Program-made: the position numbers and the translations under genes
Notes under the pieces: model-generated
Databases searched by the model: none
What the model was told of the DNA's origin: nothing
Seen by the model: the letters and a program-made list of their open reading frames with translations, nothing else
Shown: positions 1-11,419 of the stretch, piece by piece
How positions within the stretch are numbered: the stretch's first letter is position 1
Layout: each line of letters opens with the position of its first letter
Origin: Morchella semilibera
Taxonomy: Eukaryota > Ascomycota > Pezizomycetes > Pezizales > Morchellaceae
Length of the DNA: 64,000 nucleotides
Assembly (NCBI GenBank): GCA_009192285.1
Contig: CM018610.1
Span: forward strand, 470,780 to 534,779
Direction: 5' to 3'

Positions 1-49
1 ACCCTAATATATGTGTTTCCTAATACTAAACTACTACTTGCTACCTTAG

Positions 50-1860
50 GCGGAACTCAACGCCCCGGAAAAGTCGATTCGTGAAGATTTAGGGTTAACT
101 GATGCGCAGCTCGGTAAGAATCATGTCTATTCATTCCTGCTATTTCCACTGCCAAATCTTCATTATTTCCGCCAGTTCCCTACTGTTATGGCTGTTGCAA
201 CTACCCCACAATCAAACTCGCTCTTTCATTATTATCATTATAACGTTTAACTTCCCTATGTTTCGGCTTTGGGCGTTATACAATATGTTTATTATTGCAT
301 GTGTTATCCGGGTGATTGCCATTATCTCACCTATTATATCTCCTCCTTATCTCCTGAATAGTTCCCCAAACGTCTACTGCCTTATCTTTACTACATATTC
401 AATCAGTGGAAGTACAGTAACTAATATGCATGTGGCTAGGACTTTGCAATTCAATATTTGCCCTAGGAGGCCTACTAGGGGCCTTTGTTGGGTCGTCGGT
501 CATTAATCTTCTGGGACCAAGAAAGTCGGTCCTAACCACTTCGGCTCTTTTTGCTATGGGAGGTCTAGCGAAAGGACTTGCGCAAAGTGTGATTCTTCTT
601 GTTTTCGGTAGGGCAATTTCTGGTATCGCGGCGGGTATGGTCACAGTTATAGTGCCACTCTTCATCAATGACCTAGCTCCAGAGGGTACGAAAGGGAGGC
701 TGTAAGTTTTTGCTTCATCAAATTATATTGACCCATTTTTCTAATCCCTTTTATAGTGGCGCCACAACCCAAATAACAATTAATATCGGGATTTTGGTCA
801 CGCAAATCTTGGGAGCCTTGTGTAGTGAGTCGCTCATTAATTACTGTTATTGGTCCAACTAGTATTCTAACCGATGTAGACGAGTCTAAAAAGTGGAGAC
901 TTGTTATGATAGTAGGGGGCATACTCGGTGTCCTGCAAGCAATAATGCTTGTAGGAGTTTCCGAGTCCCCCCAGGTTTTGTACCGAAATGGTGATAAAGA
1001 GGGCGCCCGTAAAGCGTTGATTGCCCTCCGAGGTACAGAAATAATCGACGAAGAATTCGAGAAGCTTGGAAGTAGTGATGGTGAAAACGGTATGATATAT
1101 TCCTCTAACAACTTTGGCACCTTTGTCTAGAGCTGATCCATTCCTAGAAGAGAATTCCGGTAATGAGGACGAACCACTCATCATGAACAATAGAACCGTA
1201 GCGAAATCCGCAGGCCTAGTAGAATTTGTAACAAGCCCAGTTTATAGAAAGGAATTTGCGTTAGTTGCAACAATTATGATAGTTCAACAGTTCACAGGTA
1301 AGCTATCTTTTCGATCTACCTCATTTATATCTATATACAACATAGTTCTAATAATTCCATAGGGGTGAATGCTGTCGTGATGTATGGGGTCTCTATTTTA
1401 GGTGGACTCATGCCAGAATGGGCAGGCAGTTTAAATGCTTCGATTTCTGCTATCAACCTCTTTATCACGATTGGTGCCTCCTTTTTGTTTGACAAAATAA
1501 GTCATAAAACGTTACTGCTAGCTTCAATAACGGGAATGGCTACATTTTCGGCAGTTCTGGCAAAAGGAATCTATAGCGCACAGCCCTGGGTGTCTACAGT
1601 AGGCATTTTCCTCTTTGTGTCCTCGTTCTCGCTGGGACTTGGACCTTTGCCATGGATGGTGGCCAGTGCAAACGTTCCTGTACGCGCAGTTGCTTCAGCA
1701 CAGTCCGTAGCACTAGTTGCGAATTGGGGCGGTACTGGGGTTGTAAGCTTTTTTCGTCCCTGTGGTGGCGGCTCATTATGGAATGACAACGCTCTTTGTA
1801 GGGTTTTCATGCATGGGAATTCTATCTTTTGTGTGGGGATTGAAATATATCCCCAAGTAG
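50..1860 (+). CDS. MFS sugar transporter (SLC2/Vps73-like), 5'-partial, with a frameshift
   Basis: This is the 3' part of a 12-helix major facilitator sugar transporter; the window begins in an intron and the first visible exon starts at 50 (AELNAPEKS). Joining exons 50-113, 440-701, 757-824, 880-1089, 1133-1297 and 1363 onward keeps one frame. It shows family hallmarks: GGLLGA in helix 2, GRAISGIAAGM in helix 4, PEGTKGRLGA in the following loop, and QQFTGVNAVVMYG in helix 7. The reading frame breaks in the T run at 1749-1754: one T fewer restores a helix 11-12 segment (VPVVAAHYGM ... GLKYIP) ending at the stop at 1858-1860. The usual PETKGK tail is absent, so the C-terminus is short or has a further exon that I cannot place. 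Substrate is unknown. Either a one-base sequence error or a recent pseudogene would explain the shift. Confidence 0.85.
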
Positions 1861-3347
1861 GTTCTGAGTGGGTTGTTGGTGTTTTCACCTTTTTTTCCGA
1901 CCTTTTTATCCGTTCCTCCCCTCATGTAACTTGCAATGGTGCACATCGCTCCCACTGTTGTAGATGCTTCCTTTTGTCTATGTCATACGTACCCATACCC
2001 GCACTACCTACCCCTAATCCGCTTCCCCCCTTCCCCGTCCCTGCCATGCCCGAACCCCTCTGGATGATTTTTTCCTTATCTTTCTTCCGCTCTCTCCTCA
2101 TTTGCTCGCATATTTTCTTTTGCTCATCAATTTTCTACTACCATGGCGGATAAAATATATTTATGGTCTTTACTACATACATATGGCCTAGTCCTCAGTC
2201 AAGAATGACTAGTCATATTATTATATATTGTCAGTGTTACATACGTTCTTGTTTCTATTAGACATGGAGATCAAGATGTAGTCACATCTAGCTCTATATA
2301 TAAATCCGATACATCAACCATATTCAAAAATAAGTTGGCGTTGATCAGTCGAGTACAAGCCAAGTCCTAAATCTCGAATACGAGACAAACAGTCAATGAG
2401 TATAGCCAGACATCTATTAAAGTACACGTAGTGTTTTATCTACATGTACCTTATCATATACATGTAGTTACAATGATACATGCGAGACGTTTACATGTGA
2501 TGTGTAATGCACATAGGTAGGGTGACGATAGGTAATAGAATATAAATACATAAATCGAAAATAGTAAGCCCCAAGGATTCAAGGGTTTTATGCGATCATG
2601 AGAAGGATACATGTATGGCTGTCAATATGCTGAAACCGTGAATAGACTTAAACATGAACGATCACTCGAAGCTAGGCTTCACTACATGTAGCCTATAGAA
2701 ACTGATTGATTGGTACTTCATGCATGCGTGTAGAAATGAGTCCGTCTATTTATTAGGAATGTGTATGCATCTTTTTGTATGTGTTTATTTGGTACATTGC
2801 GTGTGTACGTGACTTTCTAAAGCCTCTAAATCTAAATCCTTCTAAAACTTTACCCAGCCGGCCCCCCTATACATGCATTCACACTCTGTACTGCAGCACA
2901 TGACAACATATTGACTAGACTTCGGGTTAAAAGAATGTCTTACAGATTATGGGGCGGTAGGCTGGTTAGGAGGGTACAGGGGGTCCCGGGGGGGGGGGGG
3001 GGGGTAGGGTGGGGATGGGTTGTCTCCCAAGACTATACCATCATATAAACTGTGATGTGTTAAGTTATCATTCAGATCGCCTCCTACACACATTCTAACC
3101 TATCTGAATCGGCCCGGATAGCTACTGGAAGTAATCATCCATTACACACCGTTGTTTGTATCAAGTGGTGTATTTGCCATTATAGTAGAGGAGAGGGCCA
3201 TGCAAGCCCATGGACTAACAGCGTCCAGTATAGTACACCTATAGCTACATGTACATAATATTTTTATTTTTGGTTGTTTGCGTACATGTAGTGCTGTATG
3301 TGCCGAACTCTAGCTGTGCGGGCTAAAAATCGCCTGGAAAACATGTA

Positions 3348-3551
3348 CCCCGGGGGTCCTTAAAGTGATGTAACAAACTCAATATTCTGGTGTCGCGACC
3401 ACCATCAAAGCTAGGCCCAGTCAATTTTTTCATTTGATACGCCTGATGTAATTCAACATATGAATTGCTTCTCAACTTTTGGGCGTGGTGGCCAGTAGCT
3501 GCGGAGTTAGTGGCTTTTGTCGCCGTTGCATCACTTTGAGGACCCCCGGGG
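3348..3551. mobile_element. MITE-like element, family 1, copy A
   Basis: A 204-bp element has near-perfect terminal inverted repeats: the left end begins CCCCGGGGGTCCTTAAAGTG and the right end is CACTTTGAGGACCCCCGGGG. It is flanked by TA on both sides (3346-3347 and 3552-3553), the target duplication expected of Tc1/mariner-type movement. A second copy with the same ends and shared interior (the GGCGTGGTGGCCA block) lies at 37109-37314. There is no transposase inside. Confidence 0.85.
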
Positions 3552-4704
3552 TACATGGGTCACTAAGTAAATACATTAGGTTGTGCGTTTACAAGTACCA
3601 TCTCGAACTAACAAAAACCACTATAAAGGGTATTGTACCTACATATACCTACCCAAACCACCCCTCCCACAAAATTAATGAAGTAATAAAAAAAAAATAA
3701 CCCCTCCCACAAAACGCAACAGAACCACGTCAAAAATAATAACCCCCCTTATAATTATGGTGGTAGTATGTTTCGTTGCTCACTTCCTCACTCTTTACTG
3801 TGTTGATCATTAGCAAGCAACAGTCGTTTTCATCATGTATCTATCTAATTGATATAATAGTCGGATCCCTATACATGTTCCGTGAATGCCGATCTTGGCA
3901 TGGATTTGACGATGGGACGACACCTGATACTTGATTCAAGGGTTCCATTTATTTGATAGGTGGTGGTTAAGATCGATCAAAGATCCAAGTTTGGAAAGCT
4001 GCTTGGTTAATTCATGTCATGATAATGAAGATCAATTGATATGATATGCAGTGCTAGAAGTAGAGGAAAGGAAAGGGGAAATGGCAACAAAATCAATACA
4101 AAGGCCTGTCTATTTGACGATCACAACGAGTATAAATCTCAAAACTGCTTTAGTAGAGGTTTTTACTTTGGCGGGGTATTGCAGTGTGCATTAATATAAC
4201 TGAAGGGCGTTAGGTACTGGACCGGTTGACTGTCGATTTTTGATATTACATGTAATCAGCTAAGGGGCGCCATATCGATACATGCATTCATAATTGTCAA
4301 GAGACATGAAGACACGTGGTTAGTTAAAAGAAGCTCGAATGTTATAAGCACAGGTACTGTAAATACATGTATACTGTCACGGTTGTTTTTGTAGAGGACA
4401 ATAAGTCATACATAAATGATGACACGGTCACATGGAGATATATGACACCTTGAGTAATCCCTCAGGTCACCACTATAAATTAGCCGGGACATATCCCTCC
4501 TCTTAATATAGTCATCATCTCCTTGGTGTATTAATTGGTCCTATCTCCTTTCGTTCCCGCGATTCACAGCCCCCGCCAAAGAAACCACGTAGTGATAAAC
4601 ACAATCCTAACAATAAGTAAGGAATATATACTATCACTAGTTTGTGCAACCCCGCATGACAAGCGGGCCTCTGCTGCACCGCAGACAGCCGTTCTTAGCT
4701 AGAG

Positions 4705-4926
4705 TCTGTATAGGACTTGTGGCAATCGGTGGCTCACCACACAAAACTGTGGGACTAACGGAAAGTGTCAACCGGTGGCGCAATATTGACCCACTTGTCA
4801 CGCAAAATCGCCCAATAAGGTGGCTAAATACCAATTCTCGATCAAGGTTTTGTTTATCATCACGCCGGCAAGTTGGGAACAGACGAAGACATGGTGAGCC
4901 ACGGATTGCCACAAGTCCCGAATACA
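4705..4926. repeat. long inverted repeat, 35-bp arms
   Basis: Arms at about 4705-4739 and 4892-4926 are reverse complements with a few mismatches (core TGGTGAGCCA ... TTGCCACAAGTCC), separated by about 150 bp. No coding capacity is seen inside. This has the shape of a MITE or decayed foldback transposon; no second copy was found in the window. Confidence 0.7.
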
Positions 4927-5012
4927 GACGAAGACATTGGCTAATCTACAATATAATACCCTAACTAGGATTTTACTCGCTCCTATTACTAGATAAAATT
5001 CGATTCATCCTA

Positions 5013-5120
5013 GTCTCGTTCCCAGACTAAATTGGTATTTCTTTAGGTCCTACTGGTGTGGACTAATATATATAAAATATTACAATGTCAACTATACTAA
5101 AATAGGGGATGGCACGAGAC
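5013..5120. mobile_element. MITE-like element, family 2, copy A
   Basis: A 108-bp element is bounded by GTCTCGTTCC on the left and GGCACGAGAC on the right, with TA on each side (5011-5012, 5121-5122). The copy at 62300-62419 shares the ends and interior blocks (GGTATTTCTTTA, AAAATAGGGGATGG). It is non-coding and lies about 70 bp upstream of the TATA box of the small-protein gene at 5278. Confidence 0.8.
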
Positions 5121-5190
5121 TAGGTTTATTTATTCCTCGGTTTCTAAATCCTCAGTTGCTACTATCATACATACTATCTACATGCCACAG

Positions 5191-5198
5191 TATATAAG
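5191..5198 (+). promoter_or_regulatory. TATA box of small-protein gene A
   Basis: TATATAAG lies 87 nt before the ATG at 5278. The paralogue at 7066 has the same octamer 93 nt before its ATG, which supports both as promoters. Confidence 0.55.
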
Positions 5199-5277
5199 GC
5201 CTACTGGTCGACACCTCGCTCTAAGTTAATTCAACAAACAACTTTCACCCTCACGTATACCCCAAATACCTTACAAC

Positions 5278-5461
5278 ATGTTTACTCCATTGCCATACCT
5301 GGTATGCTTTGATACAATCCTTCATGATTTAATATGCTAACTATTAACAGTTAGCTTTCATGGTAATTATGGTACCCGTAGATATCATTTACGGAACGCT
5401 ATACGTACACGATGAAACTCGGTCTCGAGACGGGTTTGGGGACCAAGTATCGAGTGGTTGA
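5278..5461 (+). CDS. small single-pass membrane protein A (44 aa), novel family
   Basis: A two-exon gene too short for usual ORF calling. Exon 1 is 5278-5301 (24 nt, eight codons starting MFTPLPYL); the intron 5302-5350 has donor GTATGC, branch site CTAAC and acceptor CAG; exon 2 is 5351-5461 with TGA at 5459-5461. The product has one hydrophobic segment at about residues 6-25 followed by a charged tail (HDETRSRDG). It matches the product at 7066-7252 over MFT...L and VPxDIxYGT, with an exon 1 of identical length and a phase-0 intron at the same place. Conserved residues use different synonymous codons in the two genes, a sign of selection on the protein. I recognise no known family, so function is unknown; the topology suggests a small membrane subunit or regulator. 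A TATA box lies 87 nt upstream. Confidence 0.7.
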
Positions 5462-6972
5462 AGTAGGCATCAAGAGGCTGGGGAGAGGTTGGAGAGTGGT
5501 TGGCTACATTCATTTGGCTGTTTGTTTGAGTACCTATGTGTTGTAATAAGATAAAAATCCGATTTCAGATCTGCTTCTCACACGTCCATTCTTAACTTTC
5601 CTCTATTCCTCGAGGTGCCTCAAGCGGTGCCTTGGAATATTATACCCCCCTTGTCAGCACTTCTACAGCGTTTTTAGTTTTTCTAGAGAATAATAGTGGT
5701 CAATATTACCTTCTGAAAGAATGTGTGATGGCTTTTACAGAACTCATCATAAAGCAGCCTGTGCACAAGATTACATGTATATTGGAATATCTATAGAGCT
5801 CATGCCGCTCTTACCTAAGATATAAACATCCACCCACACAACACAACGAAAAAAAATGATTACCTCCCTCTACGCCAGTGGGTACATGTTTCTTGGGCAC
5901 TCTTCCATTGATTTGTTGTGCTGAATGATTGTGGTCTATACTCGTTGCCATTTGATAACCACTATATAGATATAGTAGTTTGACCACTATACGTATTCTC
6001 AATCAATACCGCTCTCGAGATAGATTAGGGGGTGGGAGGGCATCTGATAACTGACCATAGGGGCCGCCACCTTGGAGATGTACGCAGAGATGATTATAAT
6101 GTTTAGTTCATTCCCTCGCTGCTTGACCAATTGAGCGCGTCCCCACGCTGACTAATCCCAACCAGCCTATTTGTGGATCGTGATGAATGCGATCTTAGTA
6201 GTACCATCCTGGAGATGTAAGTATATCTAGCTGTATCTGAAAGTTCTATTAGCTAGAATAGGTCCTAAAGAGGCCTAACTACACACCTTTTTGAACTACA
6301 TATGTAGCGCCTACATTTGATACCTCCCGAGTTGATCCCCAGGTGATGCCCCATTGTTGGCAATCTCCTCCTCTTTTTTGCTCTCATGAGGTAAATATGC
6401 AACTGGACCAGGATAATCGAACGCGGGGTAGGGGGAGCGGGACAGGGCCCTAGGGGGTCGATAAGGCATGGCAACGGGATGTCGTCACCAGTAATCACTC
6501 GCGGCAAACTAGCCCGTACCGGTTACTAACGTCGGTTGAGCAGCCACAACACGTTGAAAGTAAATGTTAACAAAATTCATACCCTAACCCTGAAACTTTC
6601 AAGTCCAAAGAACACCTCTCCAGAGTTTAGATAGCACGGTGGGCCCCCCATTAGATCATACACGACAGCTCCGAGTTCCAGTCCGGCGAATCAAATGGGG
6701 CGAGGACAAACCAACTGGCAGCGTATGTACCAATTCCAAGCCTCATTAGTCCGTGGAAAAAGCCCCTTTAGTGCAACAAAAAAATGATAATATATAGCAG
6801 CCCCTAATCGTTACCCTTACCGCATACCGCCCAGGGAATTTCCCGCAAAACCTGCTGTTCAGCTGTGTTAATGTGCCGCGGCCTCCTGTATATTTGAAAT
6901 AGTCCGCGGCCTTGTCATTACTGCCATTATATGCTAGCCAGTATGACAGAAGGGGGGGCCAAGACGAAGAAG
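5462..6972. other. spacer between the small-protein paralogues
   Basis: About 1.5 kb with no supported gene. One TACATGTA palindrome lies near 5772. The open frames on the minus strand (for example 6265-6507) have low-complexity, unconserved-looking translations. Confidence 0.55.
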
Positions 6973-6980
6973 TATATAAG
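6973..6980 (+). promoter_or_regulatory. TATA box of small-protein gene B
   Basis: TATATAAG sits 93 nt before the ATG at 7066, matching in sequence and spacing the element of paralogue A. A purine-rich leader follows. Confidence 0.55.
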
Positions 6981-7065
6981 ATCAACACTGGAGAAAAAAA
7001 GATATGAAGAAAACAAAAAAGAAGAGCCAGTATAATCAATAAACAAAACCGCCACCGAGACCAAA

Positions 7066-7252
7066 ATGTTTACGGCAATGTCACTATTGGTATGTTTTTG
7101 CGGTTCCTTATGGTTTACTACGCTAACCATATATGATCTAATAGGTTGGAGTCCTTGCAATCGTGGTACCATTGGATATTGTGTACGGGACAATGTTCGC
7201 ATACGACGCAATTCGAGAAAAGCTAGCTGAGACATCGAAGACGTCTGATTGA
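7066..7252 (+). CDS. small single-pass membrane protein B (43 aa), novel family
   Basis: Paralogue of the gene at 5278. Exon 1 is 7066-7089 (24 nt, MFTAMSLL); the intron 7090-7144 has donor GTATGT, branch CTAAC and acceptor TAG; exon 2 is 7145-7252 with TGA at 7250-7252. Residues about 6-27 form one hydrophobic helix ending in VPLDIVYGTMFAYD, followed by a short basic/acidic tail (REKLAETSKTSD). Compared with copy A, the invariant positions are MFT, L8, VP, DI, YGT, D and R, while most third codon positions at those residues differ (CCC/CCA, ATC/ATT, GGA/GGG, ACG/ACA, CGG/CGA). Both genes point the same way, about 1.6 kb apart, as expected of an old tandem duplication. Function is unknown. 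The minus-strand frame that overlaps it is judged to be a shadow. Confidence 0.7.
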
Positions 7253-8521
7253 AGCAGATATCGGATGTTGCAACGGGGATGGAATAATATAAAGGACGCG
7301 CTGCCAATTTGCGATTGATGTTTTCTGCTGCAGCTACTGTCTGTCTGTAATTCATTTTATTCCTCTTCTCAAGCAAGATGATACATGTAGCCAAGTCTTG
7401 AAACTACCGCCATTGGGTTAATGTTCGAAAGCTAATATAATATAAAGCTGTATTTACAGCGCGTATCGTTCACTCCAAGACCGGGACCGCCCAACCCCCC
7501 CTCAACAGGTTGCATTAATGGGCACGTGAGTGCCCGTCCAGGCCTGTAAGACTACAATATTTAATACATGATAAGTTCAGTTACACGGTACCGCTGTTCT
7601 TCGGGTACTCCCCGAGTATGAGAGTGTTCGGATGGGGTTAAAGAATTGTTGATGTGTTAAGAAAGGATAAAGATACGAGTCGCAATCAATCACGAGAAAT
7701 CACTCGTACACGTATACACCCCTCGATTGTTAAGACCTCTTGCCTACCCAACCACCGCGCACACAAACCCCCATCCAAGCATTGTCTCCCCAGAAGTTAC
7801 ACGGCGGTGACTATGGTCATCTTCGCGCCGCATTCGCATGATCGTGGGCTCCTGAGCCATATACCAGCACACCTGGTGCTATAACGTAGTCACTAGTGTG
7901 TGTCCCGCCAGCATATTACTACATAGAGCCTACAGCTCCAATCGATCTTCTGCGCGGCCCTATATATCGCGGAGTATCTACGTAGGTTGTTAGCACGACG
8001 GGAAGTTTTGCTGTGGGTGCCACTGCCCACACTTCGACAGCTTAGGTTGAGACTAAAGACTGACGAGGTAAAAGAGGGGTAGGTTTTGCTGCTAGTAGTA
8101 GTGTAACGGTAGTGAACCTCTCGACGAGGAAATAGGGGTGTGGATTAGGGCTATGTTGGTTTGAAACTAGGGTTGGGGTTTCTTTGGGTATGTCCATGGC
8201 AAGGCAGACTTCAACGAGAAAACGTAGTAAGATTTGATTTATAGACCGAGCTCCATGGGTGAAAATCAATTTCCGAGAGATGTGCTAAAACCCTAGCCCT
8301 AGTTACTAGCTTCTAAGGTAACCCTAATCCACCATCCCATATTTCAAGCCATCGCTGAGCTGCGGTCTGGGAGATATATGGAAATTGGTAGATACCGATA
8401 TTTACGATAATCACGATCACGCTACAGAAAACCCCCAACAACCCCCGAGATCCCGTCTAAATGTCTTTATATTTCTTAGTTTAGCCTTCCTTTATTTATA
8501 TCCTCTACCGAGGCTACTAAC
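7253..8521. other. spacer with telomere-like motifs
   Basis: No supported gene. One TACATGTA copy lies near 7380. From about 8130 to 8340 there are scattered degenerate CCCTAA/TTAGGG-like hexamers. The plus-strand frame 7654-7884 and minus-strand frame 8042-8269 show no domain. Confidence 0.5.
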
Positions 8522-10133
8522 TTACTTTACCTCCGTAAATGCCCTAAACGTAATGAAGGACTCTCTCGCCCCCTCCTCCGCTGTCAACACTACTTTCGCC
8601 GTCGCTCCCACAAAATACACGTGCCCCCTATCGACCTTCACCTCCCTCGGGCCAACGGCAATATAGCCCCCGCCACTCGTACAGATCACAATACTTGGGC
8701 CCTCAATCGGCTCAAACGTCTCATCCTGCCCTCCCGCTAGCTCCGTCTTCACCACAGCAAACTCATCAATCGCGGGTCATACAGCACACTTGTCGGCTGC
8801 CCCCCTCCCGCAGCCGCGGTGTTTGAGCCCCCCGCATACGCCTTAGGTGTCATCTTCTGCTCCGAAATCGGCGCATACGAATACGTCAGCATCTCAACAA
8901 GGTTCGGCACGTCCTTGAACTTTGGCGTGAACCCCGCGCGAACAACGTTGTCCGACGCCGCCATGCACTCGATGATGTCGCCGGAGAGGTATGCATGGGG
9001 GTCGTCGGCCTTGAGGAAGATTGCCTCGCCCGGGGAAAGCTCAACGTAGTTGAGGAAGAAGGTGCAAAAGAGGCCGATGTCGTTTGGGAACTGGGAGTTG
9101 AGGCGGAGGATGAGCCGTGCGAGCTCGGGGCCGCCGTGGGCTGTGCCGCCGAAGGTGGTGGGGTTTTTGGTGGCGTCATCGACAAGCTGTGGGGTGGAGG
9201 AAGCGATGGTGGCCTCGGAAGTGTTCATGAGCGCGCCGAAGAGGGTCTTGAGGGCCGCTTTGTTGGTGGTGAGGTCGGAGGCGGGAGTGGATGTGATGGT
9301 GGCGGTGAAGGCGTCGCAGACTGAGGGGGTGAGGAGCGCGCGCAGGGCCGGAGTAGAGGTGAGGAAGGAGGAGATCTCGGCGAGGGGGCGGAAACCACAG
9401 AAACCGTCGAAGGCGGTGACGGCGATGGCCATTTCAGGCTTGTGGTTGTCGTCTGTAGGTGAATTTAGGGAATTAGTGGTAGGGCACAATGATATAACCA
9501 AAACCAAAGGATTGCTCCAATCGATCTCCTCAACCCCAAGAAATCCTCAAGCCTGATACAACGTACCAGGGTAGTTCTTTGGATCCTGCTTATGCAACCT
9601 CTCTGCCAGCTTCTTGTCTGGATGCGCCTGGATACTCAACGCCTTCTGGATCGACAGAACCTTGAACAGAAACGGGAGTTTATCCCCATAGATCTCCGAG
9701 ACCGCCGTGGACAGAAGCGCCTTATTCTCCGTCACCAGGTCGAGGAGCGTGCGGCCGGTAGCCACATCTTTTGACGGATTCGAGGGATGTGTTCCCATCC
9801 AGAGCTACTCGTTGTCAGATATATTGGCCCCGGTAACTACTCTTGCTGGAGATTTAAATATATATATATATATATACCTCAGCATATGGCTTTGACTCCT
9901 CGATCGTGAACCCCGACTCCTTCGTCGCAGCAGCGAACCTGGCAGCGGCCGAATCATTCCCAATTTTACCTTTTCGAATATCAACATTATATTTATATTA
10001 ATAGAGAAAGCTTAGAAGACTCACCCCAGTCGTAGGAATTGGTGCCTTTATCATGCAAACCCCACCTATGACGTTAGCTCTCGCTGGCCAAGCTCAACCC
10101 CACACTACCGACCGGGAGTGAAACGCACCACAT
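8522..10133 (-). CDS. PMI40: mannose-6-phosphate isomerase (type I), with an apparent one-base deletion
   Basis: Interconverts fructose-6-P and mannose-6-P in the cytosol, the entry to GDP-mannose for glycosylation, GPI anchors and wall mannan. Reading the minus strand: an exon ending NSYDWG at about 10031, then [21 protein letters not shown], the zinc-binding QAHPDK, then HKPEMA and [15 protein letters not shown] with the remaining metal ligands, and [12 protein letters not shown]. At least four introns are present. The frame breaks near 8771-8776: the sequence encodes YDPR then shifts, whereas one extra base gives the family's [10 protein letters not shown] run, which continues to the stop at 8522-8524. 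The extreme N-terminus is uncertain: the ATG proposed at 10131-10133 needs a short first exon. It is divergent from the dynactin gene at 10729, sharing a roughly 0.6-kb promoter region. Confidence 0.9.
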
Positions 10134-10728
10134 TGGAGCTGGAAAAGAGGTATGGGCAGCATCGTATAAGCTGAATGAGAGAGGAATACAGTTCCCAGGA
10201 GAAGAAACGATACTATAAATTCTGTATATATGGAAGTAAGCTGTAGTTGAGCAGTACCATGATCATGTATTCAAGTTGAGCACCCCGCAGGCCGGGGGGG
10301 TGGAATGCTGCTAATTGACTTACCCTGCTTGAGCATTGTGCAAGGATGTGAGATGCGGGAGGATAAGGTGATAAGGTCTGCCGTATAATATATATATAGT
10401 TGATTGCTTAGCAGGGCTTTTTTAGAGCATTTATTGTAGAGCCGGGTTTATAATACTTTAGCTCCCCAGTTAGCTCTTCTAGAAGACGGCTTCAGGTTGA
10501 AATACATGCAGAGGGAACTATTACTACTATAATTACTGCCTGCAGCTAATGTTTAATAGTCGTGTGATGACTCAGCAACTATGCCTGTGGGTTTCTAACA
10601 GTGGTAATCGATATATCAGTCCAGTTATTTTTTTACTAACGTCTAGGTCTAAAACCAACATCACCAACAGCTATCAATTAACATCAGTAACTTTACGCAT
10701 CTACCCCCCCCCCCCCATCGTAAAAGCC
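10134..10728. promoter_or_regulatory. divergent intergenic region, PMI / dynactin p25
   Basis: The space between two divergently transcribed genes must hold both promoters. A run of 13 C (10704-10716) lies just before the dynactin start codon. No further motif could be assigned. Confidence 0.4.
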
Positions 10729-11419
10729 ATGCCCCCCAAACAGATCAAAGGCGAGTATATTGAGACGGTATGTCAATCCGCAATCATGTCACCCTCACAG
10801 CTCCCCACTTACACCCATACCACCCCATAGGACACTGGCAACAAAGTCTCTCGCAAGTCCGTCATCCTCGGCAGCCAAAACATCATCCTCGGCGGCAAGA
10901 CCATAATCCAAGCCGACTGCACGATCCGCGGCGACCTACGGCGCACCGTGGCCCCCGGCCAGCAATCCGGCAATGTGGCCATCGCCGTCGGGCGTTACTG
11001 CTTCCTCTCGCGCAGCAGCGTCCTCCGCCCGCCAGGCAAGATGGCAAGAGGCGTGTACAGCTACTACCCGATGAAGATTGGGGACCACGTTTTTGTTGGC
11101 GAGGGGAGCGTGGTGGAGGCTGCGCTGATTGGAAGCTATGTACATATCGCGAAGGATTGTGTTATTGTGAGTTTGATCTGTGCCGGGGCGGGGGGGGAGG
11201 GAGACTGACGAGAGGTAGGGGAAATTCACGATTATTAAGGATTGCGTCCGCATCGAGGAGGGAACGGTGATTGCGCCAAACTCGGTGATTCCGAGCTTTT
11301 CAGTGGTGTCAGGAAGGCCCGGGGTGGTGGTTGCCGAGCTCCCGGAGACGGCAGTGGAGGGACTGGAGCGTATGTGGAAACCTCCCCCCCGGTGGATTGG
11401 CCAGAGAATGGCTGGCTGA
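10729..11419 (+). CDS. DCTN5: dynactin subunit 5 (p25)
   Basis: Left-handed beta-helix subunit of the pointed-end complex of dynactin, used with cytoplasmic dynein for nuclear and endosome transport. Exons 10729-10767, 10831-11166 and 11219-11419 join to 191 codons plus stop. The start [13 protein letters not shown] and the following [19 protein letters not shown] are characteristic of p25. Hexapeptide-repeat turns run through the middle ([41 protein letters not shown]), and the tail has the PPRWIGQ-type ending. Length agrees with the family. All three exons are in frame with good splice signals and no defects. Confidence 0.93.

Larger units (their letters stand above)
1861..5012. other. gene-poor spacer with palindromes and MITE-like repeats
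   Basis: I find no convincing gene here. It holds about eight copies of the palindrome TACATGTA (near 2440, 2458, 2606, 2684, 3247, 3282, 4247 and 4363), a run of 17 G at about 2988-3004, one MITE (3348-3551) and one long inverted repeat (4705-4926), which are listed separately. The short open frames have no recognisable domain. Confidence 0.6.

Noticed and set aside
6746-7394. Minus-strand open frames of 97 and 155 residues.
   Set aside because: They are antisense to small-protein gene B, have low-complexity hydrophobic translations and no domain; the plus-strand spliced gene explains the region better.
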